Positions 1-9,123 of a stretch of 64,000 nt of DNA are shown here, one piece after another (within the stretch, counting starts at the first letter, position 1; the number at the start of each line of letters is the position of its first letter). The stretch covers positions 1 through 64,000 of the forward strand of contig JASDSW010000021.1 in the NCBI GenBank assembly GCA_041441555.1, read 5' to 3'. A program made the position numbers and the translations under genes. The notes under the pieces were generated by a model. That model had not been told where the DNA came from. It worked only from the letters and a program-made list of their open reading frames with translations, and made no database searches. This DNA comes from Pseudaeromonas sp041441555. Its GTDB lineage: Bacteria; Pseudomonadota; Gammaproteobacteria; Enterobacterales; Aeromonadaceae.

Positions 1-91
1 GATTTTTACACAGCCTGAGGATCGGTCAATGGATCCTTAACTGATCGGCATTACCAATGAAGGCGCCTTTTTTATCAGCCTGACGTGCAGG

Positions 92-1369
92 TTACAGAGG
101 CAACGCGACGCCGTTGGCCGATGCCTTGCCGGCCATCAACTTCAGCTGGCTGCTCAGCTTGCCATCGCCCCCCTGCTTGATGTAGCCGCGAGAGAGCATG
201 GGTTTGAGCAGCGAGGTTCCATTAGGCAGCTGAGCCACCAGCTCGGGCGCAGCGCTCAGATCCAGCTGCGCCTGCAGGCGCTCCAGCAACGGCCGGATGC
301 CCAGCAGCGGACGAGGATCCGCCGCCAGTGTCACATGGCCATTGGCTTGCAGATTGGACTTGTTGTAGTCCAGGCTCAGCTTATCCAACTGTAACGCCAG
401 CCCCTTGCTGCTGATCTGCTGCACCGCCGCCATCGTCTGCATCTGCCCCAGGTTAGAGTGACCGGAACTCTGAACCAGATTCAGATAGCCCTGCTTGTCG
501 ACATCCAACAGGTTGAGTCCCAGCGCCAAGTTTTCGATGCTGAAATTGGCGTTGTCCCCGCTCACTGCCAGTGACTGCAACTTGCTGTTGAAATGGATGT
601 TCAACCGCGCCGCCGAATCACCACTCAGCTCCTGAAGTGAGCCGTCCCCTTCAAGCTGCTGCAGGATTAAGCTCTGCTGCGGTGAAATGTAACGAACGCC
701 CGCCAGGTTGAGCCGATAACCGGGGGAAAGCCAGGCGCCATCCACATTCTGCAGTTGCAGGTTGGCGCGAACCGGCGCCAGATAGATAAGCTGATGCGAT
801 TCATTGCCGGCGCTCAGACCATCCCACTCCAGTTGCAGATCGGCCTGTTGATTGATTTCGCCACTGGCCTCGAGTTTTAGCAGGGCAAAATCGACCTTGT
901 CCTCCGACAGTTGCATCTTCCAGGGATCGATGCGCAGCTGAGTGGCAAAACTCTGGCTCAGGGCGTTCACTTGCCAGGCCAACTGATGGGGTAACGTCTT
1001 GAGATTGGTCTGTTGCAAGGCGGAAGCCAGTGAGCCACGAGATAGATCCAGTTGCGCCGAACCGCGGATGTACAACGGCTGGATGGACTGCTCCACCTGC
1101 AAAAACAGCTCCACCGGCTCCTGACTCAAGCCGGGGACATACTGATTGACCCATTCCGGCGCCAGGGTCAGCTGCAGCACCCCATCGCGCTGCCATAGAC
1201 CGCTGTCGGTCGCCTGCCACTGCACCTTGACCCCCGCTTGCCGGTTCCATAACTGCAGTTGCAGTTGCTGTTGCTCGTCATAGACCTGACCGGTAAACCA
1301 GCTCGCACCCACATAGAGCCCCCCCAGTGCCACCACGCCGATGGCGGCCGCCACTCCCATTTTGTTCAT
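92..1369 (-). CDS. YdgA-type DUF945 family envelope protein
   Basis: A 425-residue protein with one N-terminal hydrophobic segment (about residues 5-24) that looks like an uncleaved signal anchor, followed by a long periplasmic-type domain. The start, the MNK..GVAAAIGVVALGG anchor and the overall build match the DUF945 (YdgA) family, whose E. coli member is about 500 residues, so this copy is on the short side. No catalytic motif is visible and the function of the family is not established. It lies downstream of the cardiolipin synthase gene on the same strand with a 190-base gap, so it may be transcribed alone. The family call is fairly safe; any role is unknown. Confidence 0.75.
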   Translation of the reverse strand: MNKMGVAAAIGVVALGGLYVGASWFTGQVYDEQQQLQLQLWNRQAGVKVQWQATDSGLWQRDGVLQLTLAPEWVNQYVPGLSQEPVELFLQVEQSIQPLYIRGSAQLDLSRGSLASALQQTNLKTLPHQLAWQVNALSQSFATQLRIDPWKMQLSEDKVDFALLKLEASGEINQQADLQLEWDGLSAGNESHQLIYLAPVRANLQLQNVDGAWLSPGYRLNLAGVRYISPQQSLILQQLEGDGSLQELSGDSAARLNIHFNSKLQSLAVSGDNANFSIENLALGLNLLDVDKQGYLNLVQSSGHSNLGQMQTMAAVQQISSKGLALQLDKLSLDYNKSNLQANGHVTLAADPRPLLGIRPLLERLQAQLDLSAAPELVAQLPNGTSLLKPMLSRGYIKQGGDGKLSSQLKLMAGKASANGVALPL

Positions 1370-1561
1370 TTTAACCTTCCCTGTGCTCTGTCAATTCATC
1401 ATGTGTTCTGTGGATTCATCACGAGCGCAGCAACCAGTGACGATGTGACCCGTCATTTGGTCGTGGCTCTCTGGCGGCTACTGTTACCGCTATGCACAAA
1501 AATGTCTAGTATTCATACCGTTAAATTAAATCGATGCCACAGGAGTCCCTATGCCGTACTC

Positions 1562-3037
1562 CTACAGCAGGGGGCTCAACAGGTAGAGCAGGTTTTCCAA
1601 GAGCCGCTTGCGCCAGGGGCGTCGCTCCCAGCTGCACAAGTAGAGACGGGAAGCCTGGGACATGTACTGTTGTTGCAACGCTAACAGATCGCTGGCGAAG
1701 GTTTTATCATCGATCAGCAGGGTGGTCTCGAAGTTCAGCCAGAAGCTGCGGCGATCCAGATTGACCGAGCCCACCAGCGCCAACTGCTCATCCACCAACA
1801 CACTCTTGGTATGCAACAGTCCTCGCTCAAACCGATAGATCTCGACCCCGGCCGTCAGCAGCTCGGTCAAGAAGGCATCCCCGGCATGCCGCACCATGAA
1901 GGAATCATTCCGTGCCGGCAGGATCAGACGCACCTTGATGCCACGGCCGGCAGCCGACTGCAGAGCCGCCATCAGCGGATCGTCGGGAACAAAATAGGGG
2001 GTGGTCAGCACCACCTGCTGACGCGCCTGATAGATGGCCAGCAGCAGGATCTGCTGGATACAATCACCGCCGGAGAAGGGTCCCGAGGGGATCAGTTGCA
2101 GCCGTTGATCGCGCTCGGCGAAAAATTCAGGATTGTGCTGCTGGGACTCCAGCAGCCGCTCACCGGTTTCCATCTCCCAATCGCGCACAAACAGCGACCA
2201 GAGGAGCGGCACCAGCGGCCCTTGCTGGCGCACCATCACGTCGATCCACTGCCCTACACCAGCATGGCGCTTGAAAAAGCGCGGATCGACCAGATTCATC
2301 GAGCCGGTGTAGGCGACCCGATCGTCGATGACGGCTAATTTGCGGTGCATCCGCAGATCCTGACGTTGCAGCGGGATGCGCCAGGCGCCGACCGGCAGCA
2401 CCTCAATCAGCTTCACGCCCGCCCCACGAAAGCGCTCCGGCCAGGCACTCTTGAAAAAGCGCGAACTGCCGACCGAATCGAGCAGGACCCGACAATCCAC
2501 GCCGCGGGCCGCCGCCTCCAGCAGCGCCTCCGCCACCTGTTCGGCCCAGCCTCCCGCCTGCCAGATATAGAACTCCAGGTAGCAGGAGACGCTGGCCTCG
2601 CGAATATCCTGCGCCAGGGCGAACAAGATGGCATTGGGCTCGGTCAACAGGGCCACCTGATTGCCACCGAGCATCGGCGAACCCAGACGCGCCGCCACCA
2701 GCTCCACGAGTGGTTGAGCCGTCTCACTGCCCTGAGTCGGCGGCTGAGGAAACTGGCCGACCAGCTGATGGATCCAGCGGGCATAAGGCTCATACATGGC
2801 CCGTGCCCGCTCGACTCGCTTACGCCCCAACCGCACCTCGCCAAACAGCAGATAGAGCGAAACCCCGAGGAACGGAATGGTGAAGATCAGGATGAGCCAA
2901 GAGAGCGAGACGCCGATGGCACGTCGGGTCATCACCACCCGCACGACGATGACCACCATCAGCGCCAGATAGCTGATAAACATCAGCATGGCGAACAGAT
3001 CGTACAACAACTCGAGTAACGCAGAATGCGATAGCAT
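1562..3037 (-). CDS. clsA: Cardiolipin synthase A
   Basis: A 491-residue inner-membrane phospholipase D-superfamily enzyme that joins two phosphatidylglycerol molecules into cardiolipin and glycerol. Two N-terminal membrane segments (about residues 10-30 and 40-62) are followed by two catalytic HKD motifs, MHRKLAVIDD near residue 230 and LLHTKSVLVDE near residue 405, each with its downstream GSMN/GSVN signature. The length and the terminal LLYLLSPLL match E. coli ClsA (486 residues). The ATG at 3037 follows a good GGAGGAG ribosome site. It is divergent from the DUF1439 gene with an 80-base gap. Confidence 0.95.
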   Translation of the reverse strand: MLSHSALLELLYDLFAMLMFISYLALMVVIVVRVVMTRRAIGVSLSWLILIFTIPFLGVSLYLLFGEVRLGRKRVERARAMYEPYARWIHQLVGQFPQPPTQGSETAQPLVELVAARLGSPMLGGNQVALLTEPNAILFALAQDIREASVSCYLEFYIWQAGGWAEQVAEALLEAAARGVDCRVLLDSVGSSRFFKSAWPERFRGAGVKLIEVLPVGAWRIPLQRQDLRMHRKLAVIDDRVAYTGSMNLVDPRFFKRHAGVGQWIDVMVRQQGPLVPLLWSLFVRDWEMETGERLLESQQHNPEFFAERDQRLQLIPSGPFSGGDCIQQILLLAIYQARQQVVLTTPYFVPDDPLMAALQSAAGRGIKVRLILPARNDSFMVRHAGDAFLTELLTAGVEIYRFERGLLHTKSVLVDEQLALVGSVNLDRRSFWLNFETTLLIDDKTFASDLLALQQQYMSQASRLYLCSWERRPWRKRLLENLLYLLSPLL

Positions 3038-3117
3038 TGCTCCTCCATGCCCTGGCTGTCGTGAACCGCAACTGGTGCTATGATGCCGGGCAGATCCGAC
3101 CGATACAGGGGAATCCG

Positions 3118-3660
3118 ATGATCCTATCCCTCGCGCTGGCGCTCACCTTGACAGCCGACAGCCAAGGCAACGTCGATATCAGCGAACAACAGCTCACCCA
3201 ATATGTAAATAGTAAGGTGAAATACGAACAAGACTACGCACTTCCTGGCTTGTTTGATGCCCACGTCAAGCTCTCGCGCATGGAAGTCGGTCTGGCTCGC
3301 TCCGCCGCCCGCCAGGCCGATGTCCAGAGCTTTGGCAACTTCACCCTGACCTTGCCGAACAAACCGAGTGTCGATGGGACCGTGCAGGCCAACTTCACGG
3401 CGGTGCCCCGCTATGTGCCCAGCGAGGGAGCCGTCTACTTCGACCAGTTCACCCTACAAAATTACGTGCTCAAGCCCGAGAGTCTCAATCAGCAGTTTGG
3501 TCCCATGATGGGCTATCTGCTCAAGGGGATCGAGCAGCGGCTGGCCAAACAACCCGCCTACCGGCTTGATACGCGCAATCATGATCAAGCCTGGCTGAAA
3601 GCCCATGTCACCGCGTTCGAGCTGCAACCAGGTTTGCTGCGTCTCAAGACCCAGCCCTGA
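3118..3660 (+). CDS. DUF1439 family protein (YceB-like)
   Basis: A 180-residue protein resembling the DUF1439/YceB family of predicted periplasmic or lipid-binding-fold proteins. The segments around NISEQQLTQYV, the LPGLFDAHVKL stretch and the C-terminal LKAHVTAFELQPGLLRLKT are typical of this family. The ATG at 3118 was chosen over an upstream in-frame codon because it directly precedes a short hydrophobic stretch (MILSLALALTLTADS) that looks like a minimal signal peptide. E. coli YceB is a lipoprotein, but no lipobox cysteine is seen here. It sits 60 bases before the NlpC/P60 gene on the same strand and may share its transcript. Function unknown. Confidence 0.7.
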   Translation: MILSLALALTLTADSQGNVDISEQQLTQYVNSKVKYEQDYALPGLFDAHVKLSRMEVGLARSAARQADVQSFGNFTLTLPNKPSVDGTVQANFTAVPRYVPSEGAVYFDQFTLQNYVLKPESLNQQFGPMMGYLLKGIEQRLAKQPAYRLDTRNHDQAWLKAHVTAFELQPGLLRLKTQP

Positions 3661-3720
3661 GGCTTGCCATTTGGCCGCTCGGCCGCCACGCTAGCGGCAC
3701 GTCGTTCAGGGAGGATATTG

Positions 3721-4206
3721 ATGCGTTTGCCATTGACTCATGCAGCTTGGATTGCGCTGCTGCTGGTGGGGCTGCTAAGCGGTTGCCAAACCCCGGCCAG
3801 CCACCAATCATCCAGCGGTCTGCTCGGCTCATCCAGCGAGGTACGCTCGGCGCTGCTCGAGCAGTATCAGGAGTGGCGCGGCGTCCCCTACCGCAGTGGC
3901 GGGCAATCCAGACGCGGCGTCGACTGCTCCGGATTCGTGCAACTGACTTTCCGTGAACGCTTTGGCCTCGAATTGCCACGCGACACCCGCCAACAATCGC
4001 GCCTCGGCGCTCCCATCTCGACCCATGGCCTGCAGCCGGGCGATCTGGTGTTTTTCAACACCGGCCGCCGCACCCAGCACGTCGGCATCTTCATCGAGGA
4101 TGGCCAGTTCCTGCATGCCTCCACCAGCAAGGGGGTCATCATCTCGGATCTGGACAACCCCTACTGGCGCAAGACCTACTGGCAATCCCGCCGCCTCGGC
4201 GACTGA
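3721..4206 (+). CDS. nlpC: NlpC/P60 family lipoprotein endopeptidase
   Basis: A 161-residue cell-wall cysteine peptidase lipoprotein. The N-terminus is a lipoprotein signal ending in the lipobox LLSGC (Cys22). The NlpC/P60 domain (about residues 43-160) has the catalytic Cys69 in GVDCSGFV, His120 in TQHVGIF and a third polar residue His132 in LHAS. Members of this family cut peptide bonds in the peptidoglycan stem or cross-bridge. The ATG at 3721 was preferred to an upstream in-frame start because it follows GGGAGG and gives a proper signal peptide. The size is closest to E. coli NlpC. A bidirectional terminator lies just downstream. Confidence 0.88.
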   Translation: MRLPLTHAAWIALLLVGLLSGCQTPASHQSSSGLLGSSSEVRSALLEQYQEWRGVPYRSGGQSRRGVDCSGFVQLTFRERFGLELPRDTRQQSRLGAPISTHGLQPGDLVFFNTGRRTQHVGIFIEDGQFLHASTSKGVIISDLDNPYWRKTYWQSRRLGD

Positions 4207-4232
4207 GTTCATCGCAAGCTGGCCCGACAAAA

Positions 4233-4260
4233 AAATACCCCCTCGCTTGAGGGGGTATTT
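4233..4260. terminator. Bidirectional terminator between nlpC and purL
   Basis: A 12-base-pair stem (AAATACCCCCTC / GAGGGGGTATTT) with a GCTT loop is flanked by A-runs and T-runs, so it can end transcription of both convergent genes. Confidence 0.85.
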
Positions 4261-4282
4261 ATTGATGGCTTGGGTGGCGGCG

Positions 4283-7200
4283 TTAGCCCAACCAGACCCG
4301 GGCATTGCGGAACATCCGCAACCAGGGGCTGCTTTCACCCCACTCATCCGGGTGCCAGGAGTTGGCCACGGTGCGCATCACCCGCTCCGGGTGCGGCATC
4401 ATGATGGTGACGCGACCATCGCGAGTGGTCAAACCCGTGATGCCAGAGGGCGAACCATTCGGATTGAACGGGTAGCGTTCGGTTCGCTCGCCATAGTTGT
4501 CGATGAAGCGCACGGCGACGGTGCCGCTGGCCTGGATGGCGCCCAGATGTTGCAGGTCCCGCACCTCGACACGCCCTTCACCGTGGGAGACGGCAATCGG
4601 CATGCGAGAGCCGGCCATACCGGCGAAGAACAGCGATGGAGACTCCTGAATTTCGACCTGGCTGAAGCGCGCCTCGAAACGCTCGGATTCGTTGCGCACG
4701 AAGCGTGGCCACAGATCGGCGCCCGGGATCAGATCCCGCAGATTCGACATCATCTGGCAACCGTTACAAACGCCCAGCGCGAAGGTGTCATTGCGATGGA
4801 AGAAACGCTCAAACTCGTCGCGGGCGCGGCTGTTGAACAGCGCCGACTTGGCCCAGCCCTCCCCGGCACCCAGCACGTCCCCGTAGGAGAAGCCACCGCA
4901 GGCAGCCAAGCCCTGGAAGTCGCTGAGCGCAATTCGGCCACTGAGAATGTCGCTCATGTGCACATCGACGCTGGTGAAACCGGCGCGATCAAACGCGGCG
5001 GCCATCTCGTTCTGTGAGTTGACCCCCTGCTCACGCAGGATGGCCACCCGAGGGTGAACCCCCTTGGCGATGTAGGGCGCCGCAACGTCCTGGTTCAGAT
5101 CGAAGGTCAGGGCGGCATGCAACCCCGGATCGGCCGCATCAAACTTGGCCTTGAATTCGGAGTCGGCACAGGCCGGATTGTCGCGCAGCGCCTGCATCTT
5201 GTGGGTGGTTTCGGCCCACAGGGTGCGGAAATGAACGCGCGAACCGTTCAGCACATCTTCACCGTTGCGGGTAAAGCGCAGGCAATCTTCCTGGTTCAGA
5301 CGGCCGATGACGTAGGTGCAGTTGACCAGACCGTGGCCGGCCAGCAGGTTCATCACCGCTTCCTTGTCCTCGCGACGCACCTGGATGACGGCCCCCAACT
5401 CTTCGGAGAAGAGTACCGCCAGATCGTCGCTACCCAGCTGATCCAGCGCCACCGTGATACCGGTTTTGCCGGCGAAGGCCATCTCGGCCAGGGTCACGAA
5501 CAGACCACCATCGGAGCGATCGTGGTAAGCCAGCAGCTTGCGATCGGCGACCAGAGTCTGCATGGCATTGAAGAAGCCCTTGAGCAGCGCCGGATTATCG
5601 ACATCCGGTGCCTGTTGCCCCAGCTGCTTGTAGACCTGGGCCAGGCAGGAGGCACCCAGGCGATTCTTGCCGTTGCCCAGATCGATGAGGATGAGATCGG
5701 TCTCGCCCTTGTCGGTGCGCAGCTGCGGTGTGACCGTATTGCGCACATCTTCCACGCGGGCAAAGGCACTGATGATGAGTGACAGCGGGGAAATCACCTC
5801 ACGGTTCTCACCATCCTGCTGCCAACGGGTCTTCATCGACATGGAGTCCTTGCCCACCGGCACCGTCAGCTCCAGCTCGGGGCAGAGCTCCTCACCAACC
5901 GCCTTGACCGCCTCATACAGACCAGCATCTTCACCCGGGTGACCGGCCGCCGCCATCCAGTTGGCGGAGAGCTTGACGCGCTTGAGATCGCCAATCTGGG
6001 TCGCCGCCAGGTTGGTCAGCGCTTCCGCGACCGCCAGGCGGGCCGAGGCACCGAAGTCCAGCAGGGCCACCGGAGTCCGTTCCCCCATCGACATGGCTTC
6101 ACCGGCGTAGGTGTCATAACTGGCGGCGGTGACGGCGCAATCCGCTACCGGTACCTGCCAGGGGCCAACCATCTGATCGCGTGCGACCAGACCGGTCACG
6201 GTGCGGTCGCCGATGGTGATGAGGAAGGTCTTCTCGGCCACAGTCGGCAGACGCAGGATGCGTTCGGCGGCATCCTTCGGGGTGACAGAGTCGAGCACCA
6301 GAGGCTCACCCTGGGCCTTCAGCGTGGTGACATCGCGGTGCATCTTGGGCGGCTTGCCCAGCAGTACATCCAGCGGCAGATCGATGGGCTGGTTGCCGAA
6401 GTGGCTGTCGGCCAGCACCAGTTGCCGCTCGGCGGTCGCTTCGCCGATCACCGCATATTGCGCGCGCTCGCGGCGGCAGAGCTCTTCAAACTGGGCCAGT
6501 TGTTCTGGTGCGACCGCCAGCACATAGCGCTCCTGGGATTCGTTACACCAGATCTCCAGCGGGCTCATGCCCGGCTCGTCATTGGGCACCTTGCGCAGCT
6601 CGAAACGACCACCGCGGCCACCATCGTTGACCAGCTCCGGCATCGCGTTGGAGAGACCACCGGCACCGACGTCGTGAATAAACAGGATCGGGTTGTTCTC
6701 GCCCATCTGCCAGCAGCGGTCGATGACCTCCTGGCAACGGCGCTCCATCTCGGGGTTATCCCGTTGCACCGAGGCAAAATCCAGATCTTCGGCGGATTGA
6801 CCAGAGGTCATCGAGGAGGCGGCACCGCCACCCAGACCGATATTCATCGCCGGACCACCCAGCACGATCAGCTTGGCACCGACCGGGATCTCACCCTTCT
6901 GGACGTGTTCGGTGCGGATGTTGCCCAGACCACCGGCCAGCATGATCGGCTTGTGATAACCGCGGATCTCGGTGCCGTTGTGGCTGGCCACCTTCTCTTC
7001 GTAGGTCCGGAAATAGCCCAGGATGTTCGGGCGACCAAATTCGTTGTTGAAGGCAGCAGCCCCCAGCGGACCTTCGAGCATGATCTCCATGGCATCGACG
7101 ATGCGGCTCGGCTTACCGAAGTTGGTTTCCCACGGTTGCTCATAACCCGGGATCCGCAGGTTGGAGACCGAGAAGCCGCACATGCCCGCCTTGGGCTTAG

Positions 7201-8173
7201 AGCCCCGGCCGGTAGCGCCTTCGTCGCGGATTTCACCACCAGAGCCAGTTGCTGCACCGGGGAAAGGTGAAATAGCGGTTGGGTGGTTGTGGGTTTCCAC
7301 CTTCATCAGGATGTCGATGGACTCCTGGTGGTATTCGTATTCGCCGGTTTCCGGGCTCGGGAAAAAACGACCCGCTTCGGAGCCGACCATGACGGCGGCG
7401 TTATCCTTGTAGGCCGAGAGCACATAGTCGCTGTGCTGTTCATAGGTGTTCTTGATCATCTTGAACAGCGACTTGGGCTGCGGCACGCCGTCGATGGTCC
7501 AATCGGCATTGAAGATCTTGTGACGGCAATGCTCGGAATTGGCCTGAGCGAACATGTAGAGTTCGATGTCGTTCGGGTTACGGCCCAGCTTGAGGAAGCT
7601 GGCGACCAGATAGTCGATCTCGTCGTCGGCCAGCGCCAGACCCAGCTTGATATTGGCATCCGCCAGAGCTTCACGGCCACCGTTCAACACATCGACGACC
7701 AGATGGGGCGCCGGAGTGTGGTGCGAGAAGAGCGCCTCGGCCGCATTCAGATCGTCGAAGACCGTTTCCATCATGCGGTCATGCAGCAAGGCGGCTACCT
7801 GCTGGCGCTGCTCGGCGCTGAGCGCCGGCGTCTCCAGATAGTAGGCAATCCCGCGTTCCAGACGTGAAATCTGCTTGAGGCCGCAGTTATGGGCAATATC
7901 GGTAGCTTTGGAGGACCAGGGAGAGATGGTGCCGGGGCGAGGTGTGACGAGGAACAGAAGACCGGTGGGAGCATGTTCGGCGATGGTCGGGCCGTAGGTC
8001 AGCAGCTTGCCCAGTGTCTCGCGGGCCTCAGCATCCAGTGGCGCCGACAGATCGGCAAAGTGCACAAATTCGGCATACAAGTCCCTGATGGGCAGCCCCA
8101 TCTCTTCAAAGCTTCGCAGCAGTTTACTGACACGGAAGCCGGATAAAGCGGGCGCACCTCGTAAGATTTCCAT
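4283..8173 (-). CDS. purL: Phosphoribosylformylglycinamidine synthase
   Basis: A 1296-residue large-type PurL that converts FGAR, glutamine and ATP to FGAM in the fourth step of purine synthesis. It has the N-terminal PurS-like region, two AIRS-type halves (with GGEIRDEGATGRG and the ATP-binding GLGGGAASSM stretch) and a C-terminal glutamine amidotransferase domain with the nucleophile in GVCNGCQMM and the HPERVMR motif. The start was set at 8173 (MEILRGAPALSGF) from likeness to E. coli PurL (1295 residues). The in-frame open stretch further upstream runs through the promoter. It is a single-gene unit with its own promoter and a PurR-like operator. Confidence 0.97.
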   Translation of the reverse strand: MEILRGAPALSGFRVSKLLRSFEEMGLPIRDLYAEFVHFADLSAPLDAEARETLGKLLTYGPTIAEHAPTGLLFLVTPRPGTISPWSSKATDIAHNCGLKQISRLERGIAYYLETPALSAEQRQQVAALLHDRMMETVFDDLNAAEALFSHHTPAPHLVVDVLNGGREALADANIKLGLALADDEIDYLVASFLKLGRNPNDIELYMFAQANSEHCRHKIFNADWTIDGVPQPKSLFKMIKNTYEQHSDYVLSAYKDNAAVMVGSEAGRFFPSPETGEYEYHQESIDILMKVETHNHPTAISPFPGAATGSGGEIRDEGATGRGSKPKAGMCGFSVSNLRIPGYEQPWETNFGKPSRIVDAMEIMLEGPLGAAAFNNEFGRPNILGYFRTYEEKVASHNGTEIRGYHKPIMLAGGLGNIRTEHVQKGEIPVGAKLIVLGGPAMNIGLGGGAASSMTSGQSAEDLDFASVQRDNPEMERRCQEVIDRCWQMGENNPILFIHDVGAGGLSNAMPELVNDGGRGGRFELRKVPNDEPGMSPLEIWCNESQERYVLAVAPEQLAQFEELCRRERAQYAVIGEATAERQLVLADSHFGNQPIDLPLDVLLGKPPKMHRDVTTLKAQGEPLVLDSVTPKDAAERILRLPTVAEKTFLITIGDRTVTGLVARDQMVGPWQVPVADCAVTAASYDTYAGEAMSMGERTPVALLDFGASARLAVAEALTNLAATQIGDLKRVKLSANWMAAAGHPGEDAGLYEAVKAVGEELCPELELTVPVGKDSMSMKTRWQQDGENREVISPLSLIISAFARVEDVRNTVTPQLRTDKGETDLILIDLGNGKNRLGASCLAQVYKQLGQQAPDVDNPALLKGFFNAMQTLVADRKLLAYHDRSDGGLFVTLAEMAFAGKTGITVALDQLGSDDLAVLFSEELGAVIQVRREDKEAVMNLLAGHGLVNCTYVIGRLNQEDCLRFTRNGEDVLNGSRVHFRTLWAETTHKMQALRDNPACADSEFKAKFDAADPGLHAALTFDLNQDVAAPYIAKGVHPRVAILREQGVNSQNEMAAAFDRAGFTSVDVHMSDILSGRIALSDFQGLAACGGFSYGDVLGAGEGWAKSALFNSRARDEFERFFHRNDTFALGVCNGCQMMSNLRDLIPGADLWPRFVRNESERFEARFSQVEIQESPSLFFAGMAGSRMPIAVSHGEGRVEVRDLQHLGAIQASGTVAVRFIDNYGERTERYPFNPNGSPSGITGLTTRDGRVTIMMPHPERVMRTVANSWHPDEWGESSPWLRMFRNARVWLG

Positions 8174-8221
8174 TTTGCCTATTCTCACAGTGTTGAAAGG
8201 GGGGAATGAGGAAGTGCGCGT

Positions 8222-8250
8222 ATTATAGGAATCCGCCACTGTGATGTCGA
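8222..8250 (-). promoter_or_regulatory. purL sigma70 promoter
   Basis: Reading leftward, a TCGACA -35 element (8245-8250) and a perfect TATAAT -10 element (8222-8227) are separated by 17 bases, about 50 bases upstream of the purL start. Confidence 0.75.
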
Positions 8251-8256
8251 CCGCAA

Positions 8257-8272
8257 AGACAAACGTTTTAAT
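8257..8272 (-). promoter_or_regulatory. PurR-like operator upstream of purL
   Basis: The 16-base palindromic element ATTAAAACGTTTGTCT (leftward strand) carries the AAACGTTT core of the PurR consensus ACGCAAACGTTTGCGT and matches it at 11 of 16 positions. It lies just upstream of the purL -35 element. PurR itself is not encoded in the window; assignment is by motif only. Confidence 0.6.
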
Positions 8273-8606
8273 GGAGCCAACCTCGACCGCCTTGGGTGAA
8301 CCAACGCCGCGACAGATGTGACCACCTTGTTCATAAACATCATATTTTTCATAATGTTGACTGAGAGCCGAGTCCAACAGCCAACGCCAATACTCAGCCG
8401 AACCGCCGGTTCTGGACTCACAACCTTTCGATGGTGAGCAACCCGCGTTTTACGTCACTCAATTCGCCCATATTCTTGCCGAAATCCTGTGAAAAAGTCG
8501 CAAACAAGGCCCAATAAATTCCATACTTATTAGTAAGTTGTCCCAGTATGCCGGTTATGGTACCGTTATCTTTGATAGGCCATGCAGTTTGGCAGGAGGA
8601 CGCATC

Positions 8607-8744
8607 ATGATCCGAAGAAGAAGACTGACGACGCAGCAACGTCGACTCAACCGCGCGCCCAATCGTCGCAGCGCCTGGTCAGCCACCAAGCGCAAAATCC
8701 GTCAGCGCCGGCACGTACAGTTCAGCATGTTGCACGCCAGCTGA
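8607..8744 (+). CDS. Small arginine-rich protein of unknown function
   Basis: A 45-residue reading frame starting MIRRRRLTTQQ with 13 Arg and 2 Lys and almost no acidic residues. It is supported by an ideal AGGAGG ribosome site six bases before the ATG and by a strong terminator starting 37 bases after its stop. The composition suggests binding to RNA, ribosomes or DNA, but no known family was recognised; it is not RMF, Sra, ArfA or a recognisable ribosomal protein. It occupies the place where E. coli has mltF, divergent from purL. An in-frame start further upstream exists but lacks a ribosome site. The coding call is moderately sure; the role is unknown. Confidence 0.6.
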   Translation: MIRRRRLTTQQRRLNRAPNRRSAWSATKRKIRQRRHVQFSMLHAS

Positions 8745-8780
8745 GCTCAGGAAGCCATGGCAAGGATGCAAGCCAAAAGA

Positions 8781-8807
8781 AAAAGGAGCCGGACAAGGCT
8801 CCTTTTT
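8781..8807. terminator. Bidirectional terminator after the small Arg-rich gene
   Basis: AAAAGGAGCC pairs with GGCTCCTTTT around a short loop, with T-runs on both strands. It serves the small gene on the plus strand and yfgJ on the minus strand. Confidence 0.8.
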
Positions 8808-8853
8808 CATGGGTGTTTCATGGGTCTTTTGTGCTAGCGCGATATGACCAGGC

Positions 8854-9096
8854 TCACGACGGCTCGTCACATCGGCGGAGGACGAAGCGCGCACTGCGCT
8901 TCGACACCAGACTGTTGCAACTATTGCAGAAGAAATCCACGGCGCCACAGGCCTGCACCCGCTCCAGCTCGGCCGCACACTGCGGGCAGTGAGCGACCAG
9001 GCTGAAACGGTGGCCACAGGCGGTGCAGTTGGTCTCCCCGTACCGCGGATCCACCCCTTCCTGATCACAATCCGGACACTTGAGCATGAATGCCAT
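8854..9096 (-). CDS. yfgJ: Zinc-ribbon protein YfgJ
   Basis: An 80-residue protein made of zinc-ribbon cysteine pairs: CPDC (near residue 8), CTAC (near 24), CPQC (near 37), then CGAVDFFCNSC. The CGAVDFFC core and its place directly downstream of der match E. coli YfgJ (DUF1407). ATG codons at 9096 and 9087 are both possible starts. It closes the long leftward cluster that begins near rlmN. No biochemical function is established for the family. Confidence 0.85.
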   Translation of the reverse strand: MAFMLKCPDCDQEGVDPRYGETNCTACGHRFSLVAHCPQCAAELERVQACGAVDFFCNSCNSLVSKRSARFVLRRCDEPS

Positions 9097-9123
9097 GAGT
9101 CAATCTCCCGAGTAGTCGCCTGA

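Noticed and set aside
1..91. Gene fragment at the left edge
   Set aside because: The first 91 bases hold no convincing frame or RNA; GGCGCC with a T-run near 65-75 does not form a good terminator stem.
5939..7270. 443-residue open frame antisense to purL
   Set aside because: It lies fully within purL in the opposite direction. Long antisense frames are expected in GC-rich coding DNA, and the protein is low in family-like features.
4283..8377. Longer purL with 68 extra N-terminal residues
   Set aside because: The extension runs through a clear promoter and operator and is absent from the PurL family.
8418..8639. 73-residue leftward frame overlapping the small Arg-rich gene
   Set aside because: It has no good ribosome site and no known motif, and it overlaps the better-supported plus-strand small gene.
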